Source: an uncultured Clostridia bacterium (GTDB lineage: Bacteria; Bacillota; Clostridia; Christensenellales; Borkfalkiaceae). Taken from it: 43,106 nucleotides of DNA. Shown here piece by piece: positions 8,764-16,332 of this stretch (its first letter is position 1; every line of letters starts with the position of its first letter). Location of the stretch: NCBI GenBank assembly GCA_934272745.1, contig CAKQSI010000019.1:1-43106 (forward strand). Direction: 5' to 3'. Made by a program: the position numbers and the translations under genes. The notes under the pieces are model-generated. The model had not been told where the DNA came from and made no database searches. It saw only the letters and a list, made by a program, of their open reading frames with translations.

Positions 8764-8880
8764 CGTCGGCGGTTTTTGCTTTGACCGTTGTCCGCGCCGA
8801 ACGGGTTTTACTGCCGTTTTTACGGTTATCCGCACCGGCGGGTTTTGCCATTTATCTTCCGCGCCGGCGGAAACACTCCG
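8764..8880. repeat. Imperfect tandem repeat between regulator and lyase genes
   Basis: Four units beginning near 8764, 8791, 8829 and 8858, each built on TCCGC-CCGGCGGGTTTTGCC and variants. A 63-codon minus-strand frame (8660-8851) is produced by this repeat and is not called. Confidence 0.6.
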
Positions 8881-8961
8881 TTCTTGCCGAAAATATTCTT
8901 GAATTTCACCGCCGCAAACGCTGCGGTGGCTACTTTGTATATTTTTGTGAAATATTTGCCG

Positions 8962-9339
8962 TTACGGGGAAGCCTTTTCCCGCGGGACGGTCGATCGGTC
9001 TTCTGCCTCCTCTTTTTCTGCGGAAAGCGAACGATTTGCTGCCGGGAATTCTTCCGCGGCGTTTTCCTCGCCCTTTTCTCCCGCGCCGGTTTCTTCGTTC
9101 TTTTCTTCCCCGTCCAGTCCGCGGAATACCGACAGCGCGGCGCCGCTGACCACTTCGGGACGGGAAACGATAATGCCCAAACGCTCGTCTCCCAAAATCA
9201 GCAAGGTGTCGCCCGCGCCGATTCTGAACAGTTCGCGCGCCTCTTTGGGAATCACGATCTGCCCCTTTTCTCCCACGCGCACGGTACCGAACACGTGCCG
9301 CGACGGCTGATTGCCTAAAATATGTTTTCCGCCTGCCAT
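8962..9339 (-). CDS. AbrB/SpoVT-type DNA-binding regulator with acidic tail
   Basis: 125 residues. Residues about 17-60 form a swapped-hairpin AbrB domain, with GTVRVGEKGQIVIPKEARE and GDTLLILGDE as the hallmark strands; these proteins bind DNA as dimers or tetramers and act as transition-state or metabolic regulators. Residues 73-125 are a highly charged Glu/Ala/Lys tail lacking in typical members. Ribosome site GGGAG precedes the ATG at 9339. Its promoter overlaps a palindrome (9432-9443) and is preceded by a repeat array, which together suggest autoregulation. Target genes are unknown; the downstream lyase and transporter are candidates. Confidence 0.9.
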   Translation of the reverse strand: MAGGKHILGNQPSRHVFGTVRVGEKGQIVIPKEARELFRIGAGDTLLILGDERLGIIVSRPEVVSGAALSVFRGLDGEEKNEETGAGEKGEENAAEEFPAANRSLSAEKEEAEDRSTVPREKASP

Positions 9340-9431
9340 AATTTCTCCCGCAATTTTCAGCGCCTTACTCTACCGCGCCGCTATTTTTCTCTTTTGACGG
9401 CGCCCGGCTTCTCCCGCGCCGTCATACTTTT

Positions 9432-9443
9432 CCTACTTGTAGG
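9432..9443. promoter_or_regulatory. Palindromic candidate operator CCTACTTGTAGG
   Basis: Twelve-base inverted repeat (CCTAC-TT-GTAGG) directly abutting the -10 box of the AbrB-type gene and spanning its predicted start site. A repressor bound here would block initiation, so autoregulation is plausible; no second copy was noticed. Confidence 0.5.
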
Positions 9444-9473
9444 ATTATACCACTTGCAACGCCCCGTTGTCAA
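9444..9473 (-). promoter_or_regulatory. Sigma-A promoter of the AbrB-type regulator
   Basis: Minus strand: -35 TTGACA at 9468-9473, 18-nt spacer, -10 TATAAT at 9444-9449; predicted start near 9437. Confidence 0.8.
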
Positions 9474-9762
9474 CGTTTTTCCGTTAAGAAACAAAATCCC
9501 GCAGGGCAAAATTTTACCCGCGAAAACGTGCCGCACAAGCAAAAATTCACCCGCGGGAAACGTGCGTCGCACGGCAGAATTTTACCTGCAAGAAGTACGT
9601 TCTTGCGGGCAACGCTTTTTCAAAATAAAAACCGAAAACTTTCCGACGCGCAAACCTCCGCGCCGGTCGGTTACGGTGTCCGTACGCGCCGGGCGGCGCA
9701 CAATCCGGCATTTACAAAACGTAAACCGCCCGCGGTTGCCCGGCAACGCATTACCCAGCCCG
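9474..9762. other. Gene-free region with repeat array, upstream of the regulator promoter
   Basis: No ORF. Bases 9506-9610 are a three-unit tandem array (separate entry). 9610-9762 shows nothing recognisable and no clear terminator for the AEC transporter. Confidence 0.5.
9506..9610. repeat. Tandem array, three units of 33-36 nt
   Basis: Units start at 9506, 9539 and 9574. Each reads GCAAAATTTTACCCGCG-like, then AACGTGC-GCAC-like; the copies differ at several positions. The array lies about 35-140 bp upstream of the regulator's -35 box on the minus strand. Confidence 0.75.
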
Positions 9763-10818
9763 TCAGGCAAACAGCGGCAACGTCATCAAATACCGCACGA
9801 TCGCAAACGAAAGCGGCACGGCGACAAGACAGAACAGCGCCGAAAGCGTGCAGATGCGGGCGGAAGTCAGTTCTTCTTTTTCATACTGTACGCAGAACAC
9901 GCCGAGCGTTGCCGAAGCGGGCGCCCCCAGCCCCACCACGACCGAAACCAGCGCGTATTCGTCGAACTTTGCAAGTCCCGTGATCTGCAATAAAAGGGCG
10001 ATTCCCAGCGTAAGGAGCGGGACCAAAAAGGCTTTTGCCGCGGCAAGCCCGACTGCAAGTTTGTCGGCAAACGCCTCTTTCAGCGGCGTTCCGCCAAGCG
10101 AAAACCCGATCAGAAACATCGCAAGCGGCGTCACGAGAGAGGACAACGTTTTTACCACTTTATACAGCGCCGGCAACGTTTTGTCGATTCTGAGGAATGC
10201 GTATTCCCCGCCGGAAACGCTCACCTTGGGCAAAATTCCCTGCGTCAGCCAAATGACAAGACCCGCAAACATAGCGATCATGACCGGGTTCAACACGATG
10301 TTTTTAACGGAGGAACGCAAATTTTCCCGGTCGTATTTTATCCCCGCAATGGCGAAAAATCCGAATACGTATACCATAATCCGGAACGGAATCGCCAGCA
10401 TATTGGCGTAAAGCAGCGCTTCGGGATTTCCTTCGTATACCGAACTTAAAATAGGCATCGCGAACAGCGTTACCTGTCCGACCGCGACAAAAAAGGACAA
10501 GATCCGCGCGCGGTCTTTCCCGATTCTTTTTAAAAACAGGCGGGAAACGAAGATCGAAACGGCGTACACGACCACCGCGATCAACATAACCGAAAGGCTG
10601 CGGACCAGTCCGTTCTTGTCAAAATCCACCATAAAGGAGTTGAACGCCATGCAGGGAATGCCGATCTTCCACAAAATCGCGGTCAGCGTCTTTTTCCCGT
10701 CCTCGGGGATCCACCCCTTTCTCCGGAACAGATACCCGACGAAAATGAGAACGATCGTCTGCAGAAAGGCGCCTAAAAATCCGACGTCCGTAAATATTTC
10801 GATAAACGCTTTTCCCAT
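9763..10818 (-). CDS. AEC-family transporter (auxin efflux carrier type)
   Basis: 351 residues with about ten membrane helices in two halves, of the Mem_trans/AEC family. Features seen are the N-terminal FVGYLFRRKGWIPEDGKKTLTAILWKIGIPCMAF region and the gapped helix with VVGLGAPASATLGV near residue 305, as usual for the family. Such proteins export or import carboxylates and related metabolites (malate, citrulline and others); no specific substrate can be given. Start at 10818 follows AGAGGG eight bases upstream. Separate from its neighbours by about 100 nt on the upstream side. Confidence 0.88.
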   Translation of the reverse strand: MGKAFIEIFTDVGFLGAFLQTIVLIFVGYLFRRKGWIPEDGKKTLTAILWKIGIPCMAFNSFMVDFDKNGLVRSLSVMLIAVVVYAVSIFVSRLFLKRIGKDRARILSFFVAVGQVTLFAMPILSSVYEGNPEALLYANMLAIPFRIMVYVFGFFAIAGIKYDRENLRSSVKNIVLNPVMIAMFAGLVIWLTQGILPKVSVSGGEYAFLRIDKTLPALYKVVKTLSSLVTPLAMFLIGFSLGGTPLKEAFADKLAVGLAAAKAFLVPLLTLGIALLLQITGLAKFDEYALVSVVVGLGAPASATLGVFCVQYEKEELTSARICTLSALFCLVAVPLSFAIVRYLMTLPLFA

Positions 10819-10923
10819 AAAACTTTACCCTCTGAACCGTAGAATTTCTTTTAGTGGAATTTTTTTATCCGTTACGCAATACGCGCAATTAAACTGCCTG
10901 AAATTTTTCGCCGAAAAACAAAA

Positions 10924-11928
10924 TTATATATGTTTCCTCCGCTCGTCCTCGGCGTTTTCTTCCGCAATGCGGCGTTCCAAAAACGCCATAGCGTCCTTGT
11001 AAAATTCGAAATAATCGCACGCGACTTCTTCCCACACGTACGGCGCGCCGGCTTCCGTCCGGCGGTAGAAAAAGGCGTCCCAATAGAGCGCCTGTTCCAC
11101 GACGACGAAGGAACCTTCCTCCTGCTCGATCGAAAAGCGCGTTTCGCGCTCGTTGGTATAATAATAGCCCTCCTCGTGGAAGGCGGGGGAATCGGTTTTT
11201 TCGAACGCCTCCTGATTTTTAAGGCGGTCGGAAGCAAGGCTGCGGTCGAACCCTTCCACAACGCACAAAAGTTCGTAGTCGCGGGCGGTCACCAGATACA
11301 GCGCGTACACCCCGTCCGAAACCGAAGCGTAAGCCACGCGGAACGCGCAGTCCTTGCCGCGCACCAGATAGACGGGAACTTCCGCAATCTCGTTTTGATT
11401 CTCCGGACAAAGCAGCGTGACGCGTTCGCCCGTAAAAATGCGCGTTTCGTCCGAAAAGACGTCCGTCCCGTTGACGAAAAACGGGCTGGTAACCACCGTT
11501 TCCAGATAGAAATCGGTGACATCCGGCAAGGCGGTTTTTTTGCCGAACAGAAACGCGCGATAGGACAGCGTGGTACAAAACGCCCACGCGGGCAGAAGCG
11601 AAAACGCCGCGCCCCACCACTTTGCAAGCAGAACGCACCCAATGATATCCCCCGCAAGCAGAACGCCGTAAATACTCAGCCAAAGCGGCGTATAAAATTC
11701 CCGCGCGAAGCAGAAACCGCGGTTTCTGTTACATGCGTACCCCAAAAGGCACGCCACGCTCTGCAAAGAAAGGAACGATGCGGCAAGCGCCAGTGCGGCG
11801 GCGATATTTTTCTCGCGCATGAGAAAAAACACGGTCAGCCCCGCAAGGCAAAAAAATGCCGCCGTCCCTGCCCAGCCGAAGCGGACGGTCCTTGCGTAAT
11901 TTCTCCGTTTCCCCGTAGCCTTTTTCAT
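10924..11928 (-). CDS. Unknown membrane protein with soluble C-terminal domain
   Basis: 334 residues; I do not recognise a family. Residues 1-20 are basic, then four hydrophobic segments (about 20-35, 42-60, 80-100, 105-120) form a membrane part. Residues about 130-334 are a soluble domain beginning TALPDVTDFYLETVV, rich in aromatic and acidic residues, with a charged coil at the end (AFLERRIAEENAEDERR). Topology suggests the soluble part is cytoplasmic. Ribosome site GAGGGGAG right before the ATG. No paralogue in the window. A sensory or envelope role would be guesswork. Confidence 0.75.
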   Translation of the reverse strand: MKKATGKRRNYARTVRFGWAGTAAFFCLAGLTVFFLMREKNIAAALALAASFLSLQSVACLLGYACNRNRGFCFAREFYTPLWLSIYGVLLAGDIIGCVLLAKWWGAAFSLLPAWAFCTTLSYRAFLFGKKTALPDVTDFYLETVVTSPFFVNGTDVFSDETRIFTGERVTLLCPENQNEIAEVPVYLVRGKDCAFRVAYASVSDGVYALYLVTARDYELLCVVEGFDRSLASDRLKNQEAFEKTDSPAFHEEGYYYTNERETRFSIEQEEGSFVVVEQALYWDAFFYRRTEAGAPYVWEEVACDYFEFYKDAMAFLERRIAEENAEDERRKHI

Positions 11929-12010
11929 ATCTCCCCTCTGTTTTCCGTTTTCCGCCGTTTTCCCTTTTGCGGGCGGAAAAACAATGTCCGCCGTAAAGCG
12001 GATCGTTTCC

Positions 12011-12134
12011 CGCTGCCGGTTATCGCTACCGATATATCGCTGCCGGGTTACCCCTGCCGCTTTTCGCCAACGATTTATCTCTGCCGGTTGATTGCCAACG
12101 ATATAACTCTACCGATTTATCACTGCCGTTAACG
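12011..12134. repeat. Nine-unit imperfect 14-nt tandem array
   Basis: Units start near 12011, 12024, 12038, 12052, 12066, 12081, 12094, 12109 and 12123. The consensus is CGCTGCCGATTTAT; alternate units carry CTACCGATATAT or CCAACGATTTAT. Unit length is 13 to 15 nt. Confidence 0.8.
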
Positions 12135-12152
12135 CGAAACGGTCGATCCGGT

Positions 12153-12191
12153 ACGCCCGCCTGAAAACCGGCGCGGCACGCCCGCCTGAAA
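12153..12191. repeat. 25-nt-period direct repeat
   Basis: The 14-mer ACGCCCGCCTGAAA occurs exactly at 12153-12166 and 12178-12191. Confidence 0.8.
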
Positions 12192-12216
12192 GGAAACACG
12201 GCAGAAGGCTTCCGTC

Positions 12217-12263
12217 AAAAAGGTAAGGGGGCGCGGCGCTTAAACGCGCCGCGCCCCCTTACC
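12217..12263 (-). terminator. Strong terminator of the tRNA-Thr transcript
   Basis: Perfect 18-bp stem (12222-12239 with 12246-12263), six-base loop, followed on the minus strand by TTTTT (12217-12221). It starts 10 nt after the tRNA CCA end. Confidence 0.9.
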
Positions 12264-12273
12264 GCGACAAATC

Positions 12274-12349
12274 TGGAGCTAATGGCCGGACTCGAACCGG
12301 CGACCTGCTGATTACGAATCAGCTGCTCTACCAACTGAGCCACATTAGC
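12274..12349 (-). tRNA. tRNA-Thr (anticodon CGT)
   Basis: A 76-nt cloverleaf including an encoded CCA. Acceptor stem GCTAATG/CATTAGC, D arm GCTC-AGTTGGTA-GAGC, anticodon stem GCTGA/TCAGC with loop TTCGTAA giving anticodon CGT, variable loop AGGTC, T arm GCCGG-TTCGAGT-CCGGC, discriminator T. It reads ACG threonine codons. It has its own promoter and terminator. Confidence 0.97.
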
Positions 12350-12359
12350 ACGCCCCTAT

Positions 12360-12388
12360 ATATTACGTTTTTTTTCAACGTTTGTCAA
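12360..12388 (-). promoter_or_regulatory. tRNA-Thr promoter
   Basis: Minus strand: -35 TTGACA at 12383-12388, 17-nt spacer, -10 TAATAT at 12360-12365. The -35 box starts only two bases past the lipid kinase stop codon. Confidence 0.85.
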
Positions 12389-12389
12389 C

Positions 12390-13346
12390 TTATTTTTCGC
12401 TGTTTTCTAATTTTTTCCGTTTTTCAAACTTTTTTACCGTCTTTTCGGGCATTAACAGGCGGATATGTTTTTTCAAAACGTCCACGGTAATGTTGCCGGA
12501 AGCGCCGCGTTCCCCGTCGTAGTTCCATTCTACGTCGCCAGGCACCGAAATTTCAAAATGCGAATCGCGGATCTTGACGATTTCGCTGTCCTGCAGCAGC
12601 ATTTTTCCCATGCCGAACAGAAAAATTTTGATCACCTTGAAAAAGGCGCGTACCCTGCCCCGTTTTTTGCGTTCGGGCATCAGTTTCACGATCAGAACGT
12701 CCACCAGTCCGTCGTCCAGCACTGCTTTGCGATTGAGCGGAATACCCGCCACCGATTTGCTGTTGATAAGCGTAATAAAGTTGCTGTCCGTTTCGATTTC
12801 GGCAGAAGCCGACTTCAGACTCACCCGGAACACGGGCGGCACCAGATATTTTCTCACGCCGTCGTAAAAATAGGCAAGTTTGCCGTACTTCTTTTTGGCG
12901 GTCTGTTTGGTGTTGTAAGTCGCCTGCGTAAACGCGCCCGTGCAGACAACGTATTCCGCATAGCGGTCGTTGACGCGGAAAGAATCCACCTCTCTCGGCA
13001 CGCCGTTTACGATGGTTTTCACCGCCTTTTTCACGCGGAACGGAATGCCGTACGTCCGTGCGATGTCGTTGCACGTCCCTGTGGGAATATAGCCTAAAAT
13101 CGGGCGGATTTCTTCCCCGCCGACCCCTTGTAAAACCTCGTTAAACGTGCCGTCCCCGCCCGAAAAAACCAGCATGTCGTACACGCCGCAGGCGGCTTTG
13201 GCAAACGCGGTGAGATCTCCCGCTTTTTCCGACGCTTTCACGTCCACACTGTCGAATTTTTTCGCAAGTTCCTCTTTCACATACGAAACGTATCGGTTGA
13301 TCTTCCCCTTTCCGCTTGCAGGATTGTAAATGAAAAGACAATTCAT
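12390..13346 (-). CDS. Diacylglycerol/lipid kinase family protein (YegS/DagK type)
   Basis: 318 residues. The N-terminal catalytic domain shows FIYNPASGKGK (5-15) for nucleotide binding and GGDGTFNEVLQG (63-74), the hallmark of the DAGK_cat fold; the C-terminal half is the usual beta-sandwich. Members phosphorylate diacylglycerol, undecaprenol-related or other lipids with ATP; Bacillus DgkB recycles diacylglycerol from lipoteichoic acid synthesis. Start chosen at 13346, where GGAGGAGAG sits just upstream; an ATG at 13403 adds 19 unrelated residues. Ends at the tRNA promoter, and no terminator separates the two. Confidence 0.92.
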   Translation of the reverse strand: MNCLFIYNPASGKGKINRYVSYVKEELAKKFDSVDVKASEKAGDLTAFAKAACGVYDMLVFSGGDGTFNEVLQGVGGEEIRPILGYIPTGTCNDIARTYGIPFRVKKAVKTIVNGVPREVDSFRVNDRYAEYVVCTGAFTQATYNTKQTAKKKYGKLAYFYDGVRKYLVPPVFRVSLKSASAEIETDSNFITLINSKSVAGIPLNRKAVLDDGLVDVLIVKLMPERKKRGRVRAFFKVIKIFLFGMGKMLLQDSEIVKIRDSHFEISVPGDVEWNYDGERGASGNITVDVLKKHIRLLMPEKTVKKFEKRKKLENSEK

Positions 13347-13466
13347 CGGCTCTCCTCCCGTGTTTTTTCGCTGTGTACTTAATGATTTTCCGCCGGGGAA
13401 CAAACGCCGTCTGCTTTTCCTTCCCCGACGTAAGAAACGATCCGTCGCTTGCTTTGGCTTTCCCTG

Positions 13467-13536
13467 TCCGGGGAATTTTACGAGTTATCCCTCCGGGAAA
13501 TTTACGGGGTTCCCGCCCCGGAACAATTACGCATTT
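13467..13536. repeat. Three-unit 25-nt tandem array entering the esterase 3' end
   Basis: Units begin near 13467, 13492 and 13517 with the pattern TCCGGGGAATTTTACG. The third unit covers the esterase stop codon (13527-13529) and its last two codons. Confidence 0.7.
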
Positions 13537-14363
13537 TTCTGTTCAAACCCTCTCGATCGCAGCCAGTCGGTCGAAAGTTTTTTCCAATCCGCGACGTGCG
13601 CGTTGTTGTACGGCGCCCAGGCGCAGCAGGTTTCCTTATCCGAAAGGGACATGCCGTGCGGTCCCGACTCGAAAACGTGCAGTTCAAACGGTACGCCCGC
13701 TTGTTGGTATCCCGCGGCAAGCGCCAGAGAATTTTTCACGTTGACCAGTTCGTCGTTTGCCGTATGCCACAGAAACGCCGGCGCGGCGGCAGCCGTCACC
13801 TTGTCCTCGTTGGAGAAAAAGGCGGTATCTTCTTCCCCCTCGCCAAACAGCGCCGTCAACGAATCGGCGTGCGAAAAAGCGGGATCCCCCGTCACGACGG
13901 GATAGGACAAAATTACGGCGTCCGGTCTGCAGTCCTCTGCGGAAATTGCGAGTTCTTTTGCTACGGGACATTCCGCAAAGCGAATCCCGATCATGCCGGC
14001 AAGATGCCCGCCCGCGGAAAAGCCGATCGCCGCGACTTTATCTTTTTGCACCGAAAGTTCTTCCGCGTGCGTTCTGATATAATGCACGGCAAGGCAGGCT
14101 TCGTTGAACGCCGCGGGATAGACCGCCGGCGCGCAGGAATAGTTCAGCACGAACGCCTGAAATCCCGCCGCAAGATACTCCACGGCAATGGGTTCCGCCT
14201 CCCGATCGCTGCACATACGGTACCCGCCGCCGGGCAGAACCAGCATTGCAGGGCGCACCTCGACGCCGTTGCCTTTTTCGCGGATATACAGGGTCAGAAA
14301 CCCGCCGGCGCCCGCGCGCGGCAGGTGATATTCTTCGTATAAATCGATGGTTTTTACCGTCAT
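13527..14363 (-). CDS. Alpha/beta-hydrolase esterase (acetylesterase/lipase-like)
   Basis: 278 residues, complete catalytic set. Oxyanion-hole motif LPGGGYRM at 43-50, nucleophile Ser116 in GFSAGGH, Asp204 in TANDELV and His236 in GPHGMSL. Resembles the BD-FAE/xylan-acetylesterase class in gut Clostridia that removes acetyl or short acyl groups from sugars. No signal peptide, so it should act in the cytoplasm. Own promoter (14421-14449); GGAGAG ribosome site before the ATG. Substrate is inferred from family. Confidence 0.9.
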   Translation of the reverse strand: MTVKTIDLYEEYHLPRAGAGGFLTLYIREKGNGVEVRPAMLVLPGGGYRMCSDREAEPIAVEYLAAGFQAFVLNYSCAPAVYPAAFNEACLAVHYIRTHAEELSVQKDKVAAIGFSAGGHLAGMIGIRFAECPVAKELAISAEDCRPDAVILSYPVVTGDPAFSHADSLTALFGEGEEDTAFFSNEDKVTAAAAPAFLWHTANDELVNVKNSLALAAGYQQAGVPFELHVFESGPHGMSLSDKETCCAWAPYNNAHVADWKKLSTDWLRSRGFEQKNA

Positions 14364-14420
14364 TTTTTCTCTCCGGAAATCCGCCGCGTTTTAAATCCGT
14401 CCGGCAGATTTTACCCGTTT

Positions 14421-14449
14421 AGTATAACACAGAACACTGCCGAAATCAA
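14421..14449 (-). promoter_or_regulatory. Promoter of the esterase gene
   Basis: Minus strand: -35 TTGATT at 14444-14449, 17-nt spacer, -10 TATACT at 14421-14426. Confidence 0.75.
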
Positions 14450-14531
14450 CCACTTTTCCGCTTCTTGCAGTGAAAAAATACACTATGCGCCTTGATTTGT
14501 CTTTTCCGAAATCGTTTTGCGCCGGAAAATT

Positions 14532-14566
14532 AAAAAAATTGCACTTTCTTTCGCCTTCTGCGAAAG
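14532..14566 (-). terminator. Terminator after the SPOR-like gene
   Basis: Stem CTTTCGC/GCGAAAG (14548-14566) followed, after nine bases, by seven T on the minus strand (14532-14538). The gap between stem and T-run is longer than usual. A second hairpin GCCCTT/AAGGGC lies just upstream. Confidence 0.6.
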
Positions 14567-14624
14567 TTTCCGTCGAAAGGTTTTGCCCTTGCCGGAAGGG
14601 CTTCGTTCTTTCCGCCTTTCTGCC

Positions 14625-15416
14625 TTACGAAAACAGCGCGAGATAGGAAAGCGTCAGTTCGATCATAGCCCGCCGCACGGCGACCGCATTTTCCGTGCCG
14701 AAGCGCTCCCCGACGTTTTCGCTTGTCACGTTGCGAAACCTTGCTGCACATTCGGTCAAAAGCGCCGCGCCTTCCCGTAAAGCAAAGCGCCCCTTTTGCT
14801 CGTTTTTTGCGATACGTCCCCCCGTTTTGCGTGCAGGAGGCAGCGCTAATTGCTGCGCCGCGACTTCCTTTGCCGCGACAAGCGCGCGTTCTGCCGCAGC
14901 CTCCGACTGTGATTTCACAAGGGCGGCAGAAGTACCTTCGTCCATCGCGCGGTAAAGTTTCCGTGCGGATAAAAACGCGTCTTTTACCCCAGCAAGAAGC
15001 ACTTCCAATGCGGCGAGGGTTTCGCTTCCTTTTGGTAAGTAAATGCTTGCAGTGCGCTTTTCCGTCCACACGTTCGTCCCCGAGGCAAGAATCCCTTCCG
15101 CCGCACGGTCAGCCTCCGCCTTATCGCCGTAAACGCACCCGAAAACGGCGACCGTATCCCCCTTTTCGATGTATCCGGCACCGCCGCGAAAGAGCAGACT
15201 GCTTGCCGCCTCTTTGGCGGAAAGGGCGTTTTTGCCGCGGTAAAAGGTTAAAAACCAGTATTCCCCGGCGGAAAAACGCACCTCGTTTTTGTTTTTTACA
15301 ATCTGAAATCCGGCAACCGGCGCAGTTACGGCGACAAGAATACAGACAGCCGTGGCAACAATCTGCCGCACTTTGCTTTTTCTTTTGCAGGAAAAAGAAT
15401 TTTGCATACGTTTCAT
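14625..15416 (-). CDS. Membrane-anchored protein with SPOR-like region, function unknown
   Basis: 263 residues. A basic N-terminus (KRKSKVR) precedes one membrane helix at about 17-40, so most of the chain would be outside. Residues about 50-115 (EYWFLTFYRGKNALSAKEAASSLL, then GYIEKGDTVAVFGCVYGDKAEADRAAEGI) have the layout of a SPOR peptidoglycan-binding domain. The rest is Ala/Glu/Lys-rich and mostly helical. SPOR proteins act at division septa or in spore/forespore walls; this assignment is by pattern only. No good ribosome site: a TATAGT box lies five bases before the ATG, which suggests a very short leader or a start at the ATG nine bases downstream (15407). Confidence 0.7.
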   Translation of the reverse strand: MKRMQNSFSCKRKSKVRQIVATAVCILVAVTAPVAGFQIVKNKNEVRFSAGEYWFLTFYRGKNALSAKEAASSLLFRGGAGYIEKGDTVAVFGCVYGDKAEADRAAEGILASGTNVWTEKRTASIYLPKGSETLAALEVLLAGVKDAFLSARKLYRAMDEGTSAALVKSQSEAAAERALVAAKEVAAQQLALPPARKTGGRIAKNEQKGRFALREGAALLTECAARFRNVTSENVGERFGTENAVAVRRAMIELTLSYLALFS

Positions 15417-15540
15417 AACAAACTATACGCTGCCCGGCGTTTGCTTATGCCAAAAAGCACTGTACCGCATTTCGGCACCCGCCCATTTCAGACACGCAGA
15501 CGTATGCAATTATCCCCCGCGCCTGCACCCGACAAAATAC

Positions 15541-15589
15541 GCATAATAAAACGGCAGACACCCGGCGTTTTTACGCCAAGCACCTGCCG
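15541..15589 (-). terminator. Terminator of the argS-phosphatase operon
   Basis: Long hairpin 15552-15589: outer CGGCAG/CTGCCG, middle six pairs mostly G-U, inner GGCGT/ACGCC with a four-base loop; followed on the minus strand by TTTTATTATG. Confidence 0.85.
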
Positions 15590-15663
15590 ACCATTCTGTT
15601 ATTTAAATGCTTTTTGTCATCGCCGTCGCGGCAAAAATCTCGTTTCGCAAAACCTATAAACCC

Positions 15664-16314
15664 TTATAAGCTCAGCACCAGATCCGCCATTTCGCGCGGG
15701 GTATTGACGACGTACTTAGCACCGTTCCTCATCAGAAATTCCGGACTGCGATACCCCCAGGAAACGGCAATACCGTCTATGCCGCTGTTTTTTGCAGCCA
15801 GCATGTCGGTTTCGCCGTCACCGACAAGCGCGGCGTCTTCCGGGGCAACGCCGAGAGCCTTTAATATTTCAAACACGGCGGAAGCGTCCGGTTTTGCCGG
15901 CACCCCTTCCCGATTGCCGAACACCATATCGAAGCGAAAACTTCCCAGTTTAACGTTGTAAATCGCCAGCGTGTTTTTATGCGGTTTGTTGGAAAGAATG
16001 GCAAGCCGCACGCCCGCTTCTTTCAGCCGCAAAAGCGCGGCGCGAATGCCGCGGAACAGCGCGGTTTTGGGACTGCCGGAATCGCGATAGATCTCGTTAT
16101 ACACCGGGCGGCAGACGGGGACTTCCTCTTCGTGTCCCTCTGGAAGCATTGCCCGCACGAAGGCTTCCCCGCCCTGACCGATCGCGCTTAAAATGCGCTC
16201 CTTATCCACGGGCGGATAACCAAAGTACGCCAGCATTTTGTTAATACTTTCTAAAATATCGGGCACGGAATCGAGCAGGGTGCCGTCCATATCAAAAATA
16301 ACCAGTTTTTTCAT
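15664..16314 (-). CDS. HAD-superfamily phosphatase (phosphoglycolate phosphatase/PpaX-like)
   Basis: 216 residues. HAD motif I is FDMDGT (nucleophile Asp8, acid Asp10), motif II Ser in LSNKP, motif III Lys in PAKPDAS, motif IV VGDGETDML. A C1-type cap lies between motifs I and II. Likely a sugar-phosphate, phosphoglycolate or pyrophosphate phosphatase; these cannot be separated by eye. It starts 18 nt after the argS stop and ends before a strong terminator, so the two form an operon. Its ribosome site is weak, implying low expression relative to argS or coupling. Confidence 0.9.
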   Translation of the reverse strand: MKKLVIFDMDGTLLDSVPDILESINKMLAYFGYPPVDKERILSAIGQGGEAFVRAMLPEGHEEEVPVCRPVYNEIYRDSGSPKTALFRGIRAALLRLKEAGVRLAILSNKPHKNTLAIYNVKLGSFRFDMVFGNREGVPAKPDASAVFEILKALGVAPEDAALVGDGETDMLAAKNSGIDGIAVSWGYRSPEFLMRNGAKYVVNTPREMADLVLSL

Positions 16315-16332
16315 AACGGTATGCGTTTTTCG

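Larger units (their letters stand above)
11929..12216. other. Gene-free region almost wholly made of tandem repeats
   Basis: No ORF. Contains a nine-unit 14-nt array (12011-12134) and a 25-nt-period direct repeat (12153-12191), then the tRNA terminator. Confidence 0.6.

Noticed and set aside
8660..8851. 63-codon minus-strand frame with a GGAAG ribosome-like site, overlapping the lyase start
   Set aside because: It is generated by a tandem repeat, overlaps the lyase gene out of frame and has no recognisable family; treated as spurious.
12011..12134. CRISPR array
   Set aside because: Units are 13-15 nt with no spacers; this is a plain tandem repeat. No cas genes in the window.
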